From positions 1 through 7,846 of the forward strand of contig JAJRVB010000298.1 in NCBI GenBank assembly GCA_024277515.1: DNA of 7,846 nucleotides. Reading direction: 5' to 3'. Position 1 is the first letter of the stretch. Each line of letters opens with the position of its first letter. The notes below the pieces were generated by a model. That model saw only the letters and a program-made list of their open reading frames with translations, was not told where the DNA came from and ran no database searches. The position numbers and the translations under genes were made by a program. The stretch comes from Nitrospirota bacterium. Lineage in GTDB: Bacteria; Nitrospirota; Thermodesulfovibrionia; UBA6902. This document shows, one piece after another, positions 1 through 6,234 of this stretch.

Positions 1-2
1 CA

Positions 3-1145
3 AAAATCCGGGGTGAATTTAAGGACGAAGCCGTGCGGGAAGGGGAAAGAAGGACCCTTTTTGCCCTCTGGGCCGCAAAGTCCGCGCTTGAAGACTCCGG
101 TTTAGTGAAGAGCGATCATTCCACAGCATCCACTTATCAAGAAACGTATCTACGGGAAAAAAGCGGCCGCTGCGGTGTTGTGATGGCTGCAGGCCTGGGT
201 GTGAACAGGCTCGAAGATATTCAAAAATGGGTTAACCGTGACAGAGAATTTGACGAGGCCCTGTTCGGCAGGTCATATAAAGATATCCATAATGAATCTA
301 TCATGAAAAATAATTCCAACAGGCCTTCCGCACTCATAGCGGAAAAATTCGGCCTGTCCGGATATAATGCTACCATTACAACAGCATGCGCCTCTGCGTC
401 CCAGGCAATCGGCACGGCATACAGGGCGGTGAAAAGAGGTGACGCGGACATGATCGCTGCGGGCGGGGCCGACTCAATGATAAATCCGGTCGGCCTTGTT
501 TTTTTCGTCCTCCTGAGCGCTGCCTCGGAGTCATCAGATAATCCAGGGGAAGTTTGCAGGCCCTTTGACAGAAAGAGGTCCGGACTGGTCATGGGAGAGG
601 GAGCGGGGATCGTAATTCTCGAAGAGGAGTCGTATGCAAGAAAACGCGGGGCCGGGATATATGCCGAAGTTGCCGGATACGGATCCACAATGGACACCTA
701 TAAAGTTACAGCGCCCCACCCTCAGGGGACCGGGGCTGAACACTCAATGATGAATGCAATGACCGATGCAGGGCTGGCCCCGGATCAGATAGATTATATT
801 AATGCCCACGGCACGAGCACAAAGCTGAATGACACAGCCGAAACTGCGGCGATTAAAAGGGTCTTTAAAGAGCATGCCGTAAATATTTCGGTCAATTCAA
901 GCAAATCGCTAATCGGTCATTTACTCGCGGCATCCGGGGGACCCGAGTTTGTATTCACCGCCCTGAGCGTGAACAGGGACAGAATCCATCCCACGATTAA
1001 TCTGAAAAACCGTGACCCGAAGTGCGATCTTGACTATGTGCCGAATACGGCTGCTGAAAAGACCGTACGCGCGGCCATTTCAAACTCTTTCGGCTTCGGC
1101 GGACAGAACGCCTCAATTGTGCTGAAAAAATATAAAAGGACATGA
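3..1145 (+). CDS. Beta-ketoacyl-ACP synthase, FabF/KAS II-like (KS-alpha), 5' partial
   Basis: This gene encodes a condensing enzyme that joins an acyl primer to malonyl-ACP with loss of CO2, the chain-extension step of type II fatty acid or polyketide synthesis in the cytosol. The reading frame is open to the left edge: codons from base 3 continue into family-like sequence with no stop. The GTG at 33 is therefore probably internal, and roughly 30-40 N-terminal residues lie outside the window. Counting from that GTG, the thiolase-fold triad is complete: nucleophile Cys119 in TTACASAS (codon 387-389), His259 in NAHGTST and His296 in SLIGHLLAASGG, with Lys291 just before. The C-terminal NSFGFGGQNAS loop keeps the gating Phe of FabF. 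It sits one base before the ketoreductase gene and shares an operon with a second, Cys-less ketosynthase, so it is probably the catalytic half of a pair. It could instead be an ordinary FabF paralogue. Family certain; substrate unknown. Confidence 0.93.
   Translation, partial: KIRGEFKDEAVREGERRTLFALWAAKSALEDSGLVKSDHSTASTYQETYLREKSGRCGVVMAAGLGVNRLEDIQKWVNRDREFDEALFGRSYKDIHNESIMKNNSNRPSALIAEKFGLSGYNATITTACASASQAIGTAYRAVKRGDADMIAAGGADSMINPVGLVFFVLLSAASESSDNPGEVCRPFDRKRSGLVMGEGAGIVILEEESYARKRGAGIYAEVAGYGSTMDTYKVTAPHPQGTGAEHSMMNAMTDAGLAPDQIDYINAHGTSTKLNDTAETAAIKRVFKEHAVNISVNSSKSLIGHLLAASGGPEFVFTALSVNRDRIHPTINLKNRDPKCDLDYVPNTAAEKTVRAAISNSFGFGGQNASIVLKKYKRT
1136..1140 (+). promoter_or_regulatory. 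Ribosome binding site of the ketoreductase gene
   Basis: AAGGA sits 6 bases before the ATG at 1147, inside the last codons of the upstream ketosynthase gene. It fixes the ketoreductase start and suggests coupled translation across the 1-base gap. Confidence 0.6.
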
Positions 1146-1146
1146 T

Positions 1147-1899
1147 ATGCATATCGATTTATCAGGGAAAACAGCCCTCGTAACCGGGGCATCAAGGGGT
1201 ATCGGACGCGCAACAGCCGTGATGCTCGCAAAGGCAGGGGCAAAGGTAGTCATAAATTACAACAGGTCGGAGGAGAAGGCCCGGGAGGTCAAACACGAAA
1301 TTGAGAGTTCAGGGGGACACGCGGAGATCTTCATGGCCGATGTATCTGATCCCGGGCAGGTGGATGCCCTGTTTGACTTTATCAGAAATACATACGGCAG
1401 GATCGATATCCTGGTGAACAACGCCGGAATCATCAAAGACAATTTATTGATTTCCATGAGACTGTCCGAATGGGACAGCGTACTCGAAACAAACCTGAAG
1501 GGCGCGTTTCTCTGCTCCCGCAAGGCCGCTGAAATGATGATGGCAAACCACAGCGGAAAGATCATCAATGTCTCGTCAACAAGCGCAATACGCGGCGGCC
1601 GTGGACAGGTCAATTATGCCTCGGCCAAGGGCGGGCTGATTTCATTCACCATGTCATGCGCGGTTGAGCTGTCAGGCAAGGGCATCCAGGTCAATGCGGT
1701 CCTTCCCGGCATGATTGTGACGGACATGAGCAGCCGCGCGAGAAAGAGGGCGGCAGACAAAATTCTGGATAAAATCCCTGCTTCACGTTTTGGCCAGCCG
1801 GATGATATTGCAGACCTCATTACATTCCTTGCGTCAGGCAGTGCGGATTACATAACCGGACAGGCGATCCCTGTTGACGGGGGACTGAGCATTTCATGA
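1147..1899 (+). CDS. fabG: 3-oxoacyl-ACP reductase (FabG-type SDR)
   Basis: This 250-residue short-chain dehydrogenase should reduce 3-oxoacyl-ACP to 3-hydroxyacyl-ACP with NAD(P)H, the first reduction of each elongation cycle. The Rossmann cofactor motif TGASRGIG is at residues 13-20 and NNAG at 91-94. The SDR catalytic tetrad can be read as Asn116, Ser144 (INVSS), Tyr157 and Lys161 (YASAK). The C-terminus carries the FabG-typical ITGQAIPVDGG. Length and motif spacing match the FabG family of about 245-250 residues with no gap. It starts 1 base after the ketosynthase stop with a good ribosome binding site, and its TGA overlaps the ATG of acpS, so it is translated as part of this elongation cassette. 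The organism very likely has another housekeeping fabG elsewhere, but this cannot be seen here. SDR enzymes vary in substrate; the ACP-linked role is inferred from the neighbours. Confidence 0.93.
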   Translation: MHIDLSGKTALVTGASRGIGRATAVMLAKAGAKVVINYNRSEEKAREVKHEIESSGGHAEIFMADVSDPGQVDALFDFIRNTYGRIDILVNNAGIIKDNLLISMRLSEWDSVLETNLKGAFLCSRKAAEMMMANHSGKIINVSSTSAIRGGRGQVNYASAKGGLISFTMSCAVELSGKGIQVNAVLPGMIVTDMSSRARKRAADKILDKIPASRFGQPDDIADLITFLASGSADYITGQAIPVDGGLSIS

Positions 1900-2288
1900 T
1901 GCAGATATATCAGGGTGTGGATATCGTGGATGTGGTAAAGTTCAGTAAAGTATTCAATGCTCACAGGGACTTTGTTTCCGACATATTTTCGGGAAAAGAA
2001 CGGGCCTACTGCATGTCAAAGCGCGATCCTTCCATACATTTTGCAGGCCGGTTCGCGGCAAAAGAGGCCGGACTTAAAGCGCTGGGGATCGGATTCTCGG
2101 GAAGAGGGATTGACCATACATTAAAAGAAATTGAAGTCATTGCCGGTCCGTCCGGCAGACCCGAACTATCATTCAGCGGATGGGCAAAGAAAATCAGCAG
2201 AAAAAAGCGGATTGACCGGCTGACGGTCTCGATCTCTCATTCAGGAAACTATGCCGTTGCAACGGTAATACTTACGGGAGACAAATAA
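1896..2288 (+). CDS. acpS: Holo-ACP synthase (4'-phosphopantetheinyl transferase)
   Basis: This gene encodes a 130-residue AcpS-type enzyme that moves the 4'-phosphopantetheine arm of coenzyme A to a serine of an acyl carrier protein, making it able to hold acyl chains. Both Mg2+-binding signatures are present: Asp9 in QGVDIVDV and Glu57 in GRFAAKEAGLKALG. The C-terminal SISHSGNYAVATV strand is typical of the family, and the length fits the small trimeric AcpS class. Its ATG overlaps the fabG TGA by four bases (ATGA). A second ATG follows at once (1899-1901), so the true start could be one codon later. In many bacteria acpS is a single housekeeping gene near other functions. Here it lies between a ketoreductase and a dehydratase, which suggests a carrier protein devoted to this pathway. 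No carrier protein gene is visible in the window. Confidence 0.93.
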   Translation: MMQIYQGVDIVDVVKFSKVFNAHRDFVSDIFSGKERAYCMSKRDPSIHFAGRFAAKEAGLKALGIGFSGRGIDHTLKEIEVIAGPSGRPELSFSGWAKKISRKKRIDRLTVSISHSGNYAVATVILTGDK

Positions 2289-2290
2289 GG

Positions 2291-2296
2291 TATAAT
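2291..2296 (+). promoter_or_regulatory. Possible -10 element in the acpS-dehydratase gap
   Basis: A perfect TATAAT lies 28 bases before the dehydratase ATG, in an AT-rich gap that contrasts with the flanking genes. No good -35 hexamer is seen at 16-18 bases upstream; the nearest, CTTACG at 2271-2276, matches only half of the consensus at 14-base spacing. It may be an internal promoter or a chance match in AT-rich sequence. Confidence 0.2.
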
Positions 2297-2309
2297 ATTT
2301 TCCTGATCG

Positions 2310-2323
2310 AATAATATATTATT
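2310..2323. repeat. Perfect 14-bp AT palindrome abutting the dehydratase start
   Basis: AATAATATATTATT is identical to its own reverse complement and ends exactly one base before the ATG at 2324. It occupies the position where a Shine-Dalgarno sequence would be, and none is seen there. It could be an operator half-site pair or a weak 5-bp hairpin with a TATA loop, or simply an unstructured AT-rich start region. Seen directly; function unknown. Confidence 0.45.
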
Positions 2324-2776
2324 ATGCGCTACTTACTCGTTGACCACATAACCGGATATGAACCGGGCAAGTCCATCAGGGGAATAAAAAATGTTGCCAT
2401 GAGCGAGGATTTCCTTGAATTTCACTTTCCGAAAAACCCTATCATGCCCGGAGTCATGCTCCTTGAGGCATTGACACAGCTGACCGGCTGGCTCGAAGCG
2501 GTGTCATCCGGTTTTCAGGACTGGTTTCTTGTGAGCAGGGTCCTGAAATCAAATTTCTATGGATTTGCCTTCCCCGGGGACCAGGTAGAACTTGAGGTGG
2601 AGACTCTTGAACAGGCAGGGCATGACACAAAAACATACAGGGGATCAGGGCTTGTAAAAGGCCGGAAAAAAATCATTGCTGAATTCGAAGGCAGGGTCAT
2701 ACCGCTTGAAGACATTGAGGACGCTGAGGAACAGAAAAAGTTTTTCAGGGTCCTGACGCGGGAGCTGAAGAGATAA
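2324..2776 (+). CDS. 3-hydroxyacyl-ACP dehydratase, FabZ-like hotdog protein
   Basis: This 150-residue single hotdog-fold protein should remove water from 3-hydroxyacyl-ACP to give trans-2-enoyl-ACP. The FabZ/FabA active-site helix is clear: His34 in FHFPKNPIMPG and, 14 residues later, Glu48 in LLEALTQLTGW, the same spacing as the catalytic His/Glu pair of FabZ. The N-terminal MRYLLVDHI lacks the long leader of some FabZ proteins. After the hotdog, a charged tail (about residues 127-150, rich in Glu, Lys and Arg) extends the protein slightly. The start is placed at ATG 2324 because the family N-terminus begins there, although no Shine-Dalgarno is seen and the preceding 14 bases form an AT palindrome. 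One base separates its stop from the next ketosynthase. It could instead be a non-catalytic or aryl-polyene-type dehydratase partner, but both catalytic residues are present. Confidence 0.88.
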   Translation: MRYLLVDHITGYEPGKSIRGIKNVAMSEDFLEFHFPKNPIMPGVMLLEALTQLTGWLEAVSSGFQDWFLVSRVLKSNFYGFAFPGDQVELEVETLEQAGHDTKTYRGSGLVKGRKKIIAEFEGRVIPLEDIEDAEEQKKFFRVLTRELKR

Positions 2777-2777
2777 G

Positions 2778-4067
2778 ATGTCCGGACCTGAAGTTGTAAT
2801 TACCGGTACGGGATTGACCACACCCCTCGGCAAAAATACCCCGGAAAACCGGCTTGCCCTCAAATCTCTGAATACAGGGATTGCGCATGAGCCGAAGGAT
2901 GGTCTGCCGGACTACATGCAATACACCGGCAGAGTGTGCGAATATACACTTCCGGAGGACATCCCCCCCAGACAGATCGGGCAGATGAAGTTCCTGAACA
3001 GGGGCGCGAGTCTCGGGTTTTGCGCCGCGAGTGAGGCCTCGGCGCAATCAGGGGAGAGCATCCAGAATACGCCGCCCGGCCGGAGGGCGCTTTACATAGC
3101 ATCAGGCGACCACACAAAAATTTTGTGCGAAGATGTGTACCCTGCCATAAAAGAGGGTGTTGATGAAAAATGGGAATCTGTCGATTACGCCAGGCTGAAT
3201 GAGGCGGGATTAAATAAAGTCAATCCGTTCTTTCTCCTTGAATCACTCAACAATAACCTCTTCAGCTTTCTGTCAGCCTATACCGAATTTATGGGGCCAA
3301 GCACCAGCCTGGCAAGTCTTTCACCATGCGGAGGCAATGCCCTCGAACTTGCTTACAGGAGCATTAAGCAGGGACATGCGGACATTGCACTGGCAGTTGG
3401 CTATGGAAGCTGGATAACTGAGATGTCACTTTACGAACTTGAAGGCCTCGGGATACTCTCCCGCTGCAGGCACGGCAGCCGCTCGTTCAGGCCGTTTGAT
3501 GTACACAGGGACGGGTTTATTGCAGGGGAAGGAGGTTCCGCCATACTGCTGGAATCCGCCGGGCATGCGGAAAAAAACGGTGCGGATATCCTTGGCATAA
3601 TAAAAGGGGTTTCAAATTGCGTGGAGTTCTCACCGCGCGGAAAGGTAAGCGTCCCGGAGACGGTGACCAAAAGGGGGATACTGTCGGTCATGTCGGATTC
3701 CTCCTGCATGATTGATGATCTTGCATTTATTATCCCGCACGGCAGCGGCACACAAAAAGGCGACAGATCGGAATTGCAGTCCATGAATGATATCTTCAAC
3801 AGAGAGAATGCTGATGTCCCCATCTGCGGTTTAAAGCCGTACACCGGCCATATGGGAGCGGCAAGTGATATAGCGGAGATCATATTCGGGATAGATGCGG
3901 TCAGGGAAAAGACCGTTCCGGCTACCCTGAACTTTCATGCTGCTGAAAAAAGATTTTCGGATCTAAAAATATCCGCCTCTGTCCAGCCATGTGATAAAAA
4001 CCGGTTCCTCTCAGTAAGCTATGGGGTCGGAGGACAGTCATCAACCGTGATTGTTGAAGTATGTTAA
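2778..4067 (+). CDS. Ketosynthase-like chain-length factor (KS-beta), active-site Cys replaced by Ser
   Basis: This 429-residue thiolase-fold protein is full length for the KAS family, from the N-terminal VVITGTGLTTPLGKN to a C-terminal SYGVGGQSS loop. In an ungapped alignment of the nucleophile region, ASLSPCGGNALELAYRSI matches the FabF pattern TTACASGTQAL, with Gly185, Ala188 and Arg194 in register. This puts Ser182 (TCA, 3321-3323) where the catalytic Cys belongs, with Cys184 two residues on. His321 (PHGSGTQKGD), Lys353 and His358 (KPYTGHMGAASD) are kept. The gating Phe of the GFGG loop is Val417. Loss of the Cys with the rest of the fold kept is the hallmark of chain-length factors, which pair with a catalytic KS. 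The intact triad of the first gene in this window makes it the natural partner. A two-residue shift using Cys184 as nucleophile is less likely but possible. The gene lies 1 base after the dehydratase. Confidence 0.88.
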   Translation: MSGPEVVITGTGLTTPLGKNTPENRLALKSLNTGIAHEPKDGLPDYMQYTGRVCEYTLPEDIPPRQIGQMKFLNRGASLGFCAASEASAQSGESIQNTPPGRRALYIASGDHTKILCEDVYPAIKEGVDEKWESVDYARLNEAGLNKVNPFFLLESLNNNLFSFLSAYTEFMGPSTSLASLSPCGGNALELAYRSIKQGHADIALAVGYGSWITEMSLYELEGLGILSRCRHGSRSFRPFDVHRDGFIAGEGGSAILLESAGHAEKNGADILGIIKGVSNCVEFSPRGKVSVPETVTKRGILSVMSDSSCMIDDLAFIIPHGSGTQKGDRSELQSMNDIFNRENADVPICGLKPYTGHMGAASDIAEIIFGIDAVREKTVPATLNFHAAEKRFSDLKISASVQPCDKNRFLSVSYGVGGQSSTVIVEVC

Positions 4068-4108
4068 CAAGACACCTCTTCCTGTCGACCCATTGAATCC
4101 TGTTCCCA

Positions 4109-5056
4109 ATGATCAAAAAACGCAAAAAAAAGAAGGGCAGGACCATAAAACTGCTGGAATACTATTTCGCCTATACGCTCATTTCCATAACCCGGGCAGT
4201 TCCTTTCCCGGTCATAAAGCTGACAGCGAATTTCCTTGGAGACCTTTTATTCTTTCTGTCACGAAAGCGCCGTGACATAGCGATCGACAACCTTCAGCAT
4301 GCCTTTAAGGGACAAAAGGACGATCACGAGATCAGAAAGATAGCCAGGGCAAGCTGCAGGTCCTTTGTATTTACCTTTCTCGAAATCGTAAAGTTCCGCT
4401 ATCTTTTTACGGGGCCTCATGTCCTGGAGAAAATGAAGTCATACGCGGACAACCTTGATGAGCTGTTTGTAAAGGCAAAAAACATTCATGATGAGTCGGG
4501 TGGATGCATATTCGCCACTCCGCATATCGGGAACTGGGAAATACTGCCTCATGTAAGTTCAGTCGCGGGAATACCGCTCGCCATAGTCGCGCGGCCCCTG
4601 GACAACGAATACCTTGAAAAACTCATTTTCAGGACCCGGGTCTCTGAAGGTCAGTTTATTATTCCCAAGAAAAATGCCCTGTTTGTCCTCCAGAGGACCC
4701 TGCAGAAAGGTACATCGCTCGGCATGCTCCCGGACCAGAGCACAATGAAGGGTATCCTGATTGATTTTTTCGGGAGGCCCGCGACTACTACACCCGTTCC
4801 AGCCATACTTGCGATCAGGTACAACCGGCCGGTTGTGGTTGTAGCAGCCTGCCGGAAAGAGAACGGCAGGCATGAGGGCTTTGTCAGCGACCCCATATGG
4901 CCCGGAGAATATTCGAGCGAAAAGGCTGAAATCATACGGATAACCAGAGAGATCACTCGCAATATGGAAATCATTATCCGAAAATATCCTGATCAGTACC
5001 TCTGGATGCATAACCGCTGGAAGACATATAAAGGAAAGAAGGAGTTGATGTCATGA
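4109..5056 (+). CDS. LpxL/HtrB-family lipid A acyltransferase
   Basis: This 315-residue lysophospholipid-acyltransferase-fold protein belongs to the family that moves an acyl chain from acyl-ACP to the hydroxyl of a lipid A acyl chain at the inner membrane. A basic N-terminus (KKRKKKKGR) precedes a hydrophobic segment at about residues 17-50 that should anchor it. The catalytic HX4E motif is His139...Glu144 in TPHIGNWE. Other family blocks are ARPLDN (161-166), the LPDQ motif (207-210), FFGRPATTT (220-228) and the C-terminal QYLWMHNRWK (296-305). An in-frame TGA at 4094 leaves ATG 4109 as the only plausible start, though no Shine-Dalgarno is seen. Two A-runs lie in the first codons. It stands exactly between the elongation genes and lpxB, so it is the likely consumer of the chain made upstream. 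Sequence alone does not tell whether it is LpxL-, LpxM- or LpxXL-like, nor its chain length; an aryl-polyene acyltransferase is the alternative. Confidence 0.87.
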   Translation: MIKKRKKKKGRTIKLLEYYFAYTLISITRAVPFPVIKLTANFLGDLLFFLSRKRRDIAIDNLQHAFKGQKDDHEIRKIARASCRSFVFTFLEIVKFRYLFTGPHVLEKMKSYADNLDELFVKAKNIHDESGGCIFATPHIGNWEILPHVSSVAGIPLAIVARPLDNEYLEKLIFRTRVSEGQFIIPKKNALFVLQRTLQKGTSLGMLPDQSTMKGILIDFFGRPATTTPVPAILAIRYNRPVVVVAACRKENGRHEGFVSDPIWPGEYSSEKAEIIRITREITRNMEIIIRKYPDQYLWMHNRWKTYKGKKELMS

Positions 5057-5091
5057 GACAGGGATTTAAATTTGAATAAACCCCCGGATTA

Positions 5092-6225
5092 ATGATATTT
5101 TATGTGGTGCCAAAAAAAATAATGATAAGCGCGGGAGAGTCTTCCGGTGAATTGTACGGCGCACTGTTGAGCAGGGAATTGAAACTCCTCTGGCCTGATC
5201 TGGATATCTTCGGCATAGGCGGCCCCCGCATGGAGGCGGAGGGGGTCAGGCTGATCGCGCCCATGACACACATTATCGGGATCCTGGAGGCGGTCAGGAG
5301 CATCTGGGAGATTAAAAGGACTTTTAGAATATCTTCGCAGGCCATTGCCGATGAGAAACCTGACGTGCTTGTAGTGATAGATTACCCGGACTTCAATATA
5401 GCCCTCGCGAAAAAGGCAAAGGCAGCCGGCATTCCTGTCCTCTATTATGTCAGCCCGCAGGTATGGGTATGGCGCAGCGGACGGGTAAATAAGATCGCCG
5501 CTCTCGTATCAAAAATGGCGGTGCTGTTTCCGTTTGAAGCGGCATATTATGAAAAGACCGGGCTCCCCTGTGAGTTCGTAGGCCATCCCGTTACGGAAAC
5601 ACTGCATATCACAAAATCAAAAGAAGAGTTGAAAAAGGAACTTGGGCTTGACCCGCGGAAAGAAGCGGTATCGCTGCTCCCCGGGAGCAGGCCGAACGAA
5701 ATAAACAGGCATCAACGCGTCATCAGGGAGGTGGCGGAAAAGATTCACCTTGAGTTCCCTGACATGCAGGTCATGGTCCCTCTGGCTGAAGGTTCAACCC
5801 TCACGGAAAAGTTCCCGGAGTATGTCAGGGTCCTCAGCGGACGGACAAAGGAGGCGGTCGCCTGTTCAGAGGCAGCGGCTGTGGCATCAGGCACCGCTAC
5901 TCTTGAAACAGCCCTCCTTGGAATCCCGATGGCGGTCTACTATAAAACTTCTCCTGTAACGTATGTTATCGGCAGGCTGGTGACCAGTATCAGGTTTATA
6001 TGTCTGGTCAATATCCTCCTGGAAAAAGAGGCTGTGCGGGAATTCATACAGCATCACGCAACCTCAGACAATATATTTTCAGAAATAAATAAAATCCTGA
6101 AGAACTCCGCATACAGGGCCGGGATGGTCCTGGACCTGAATAAGGTGCAGAAAATTATGCGCAGCGGGAAACCCTCTGCCAGGGTCGCGTCAATGGTAGG
6201 GGAACTTGCCGGGTGGAGCGGATAG
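5092..6225 (+). CDS. lpxB: Lipid A disaccharide synthase
   Basis: LpxB (GT19, GT-B fold) joins 2,3-diacylglucosamine-1-phosphate to UDP-2,3-diacylglucosamine, forming the beta-1,6 lipid A disaccharide at the cytosolic face of the inner membrane. The 377 residues match the usual length of about 380. Signature blocks in order are AGESSGELYGA (14-24), GIGGPRMEAEG (41-51), IDYPDFN (96-102, with the region's conserved Asp), SPQVWVWRSGRV (121-132), FVGHP (162-166), LPGSRPNEI (196-204) and SGTATLE (266-272) followed by the VYYKTSP stretch. The chosen ATG gives ten residues before the family N-terminus. GTG codons at 5104 and 5107, or ATG 5122, are alternative starts, and none has a clear Shine-Dalgarno. 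A TGA directly follows the TAG stop. It lies 35 bases after the acyltransferase and 9 before waaA, in a lipid A/inner-core block. Confidence 0.96.
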   Translation: MIFYVVPKKIMISAGESSGELYGALLSRELKLLWPDLDIFGIGGPRMEAEGVRLIAPMTHIIGILEAVRSIWEIKRTFRISSQAIADEKPDVLVVIDYPDFNIALAKKAKAAGIPVLYYVSPQVWVWRSGRVNKIAALVSKMAVLFPFEAAYYEKTGLPCEFVGHPVTETLHITKSKEELKKELGLDPRKEAVSLLPGSRPNEINRHQRVIREVAEKIHLEFPDMQVMVPLAEGSTLTEKFPEYVRVLSGRTKEAVACSEAAAVASGTATLETALLGIPMAVYYKTSPVTYVIGRLVTSIRFICLVNILLEKEAVREFIQHHATSDNIFSEINKILKNSAYRAGMVLDLNKVQKIMRSGKPSARVASMVGELAGWSG

Positions 6226-6234
6226 TGAGCAGCC

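Noticed and set aside
221..697. 158-codon minus-strand reading frame opposite the first ketosynthase
   Set aside because: It lies wholly opposite a strongly supported KAS gene and its translation shows no recognisable family features.
3431..3883. 150-codon minus-strand reading frame opposite the second ketosynthase
   Set aside because: It is a shadow of the plus-strand gene, with no ribosome binding site and no recognisable motif.
2778..4067. Second ketosynthase as a decaying pseudogene
   Set aside because: The frame is intact over 429 codons, with both His residues, the Lys and the N- and C-terminal signatures kept. Only the nucleophile and gate positions changed, which fits a KS-beta role better than decay.
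4051..4275. 74-codon plus-strand frame bridging the KS-beta end and the acyltransferase start
   Set aside because: It begins at a TTG inside the KS-beta gene, and past 4109 it is out of frame with the supported acyltransferase. No domain is visible.
4559..5011. 150-codon minus-strand reading frame opposite the acyltransferase
   Set aside because: The plus strand carries all LpxL-family blocks here; the reverse product is unlike any protein I recognise.
5053..5079. Eight-codon ORF overlapping the acyltransferase stop by ATGA
   Set aside because: It is too short to support. It may be a coupling or re-initiation peptide, but nothing beyond the overlap suggests it.
5057..5091. Terminator or promoter between the acyltransferase and lpxB
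   Set aside because: There is only a short ATTTAAAT self-complementary stretch, with no GC-rich hairpin plus T-run and no paired -35/-10.
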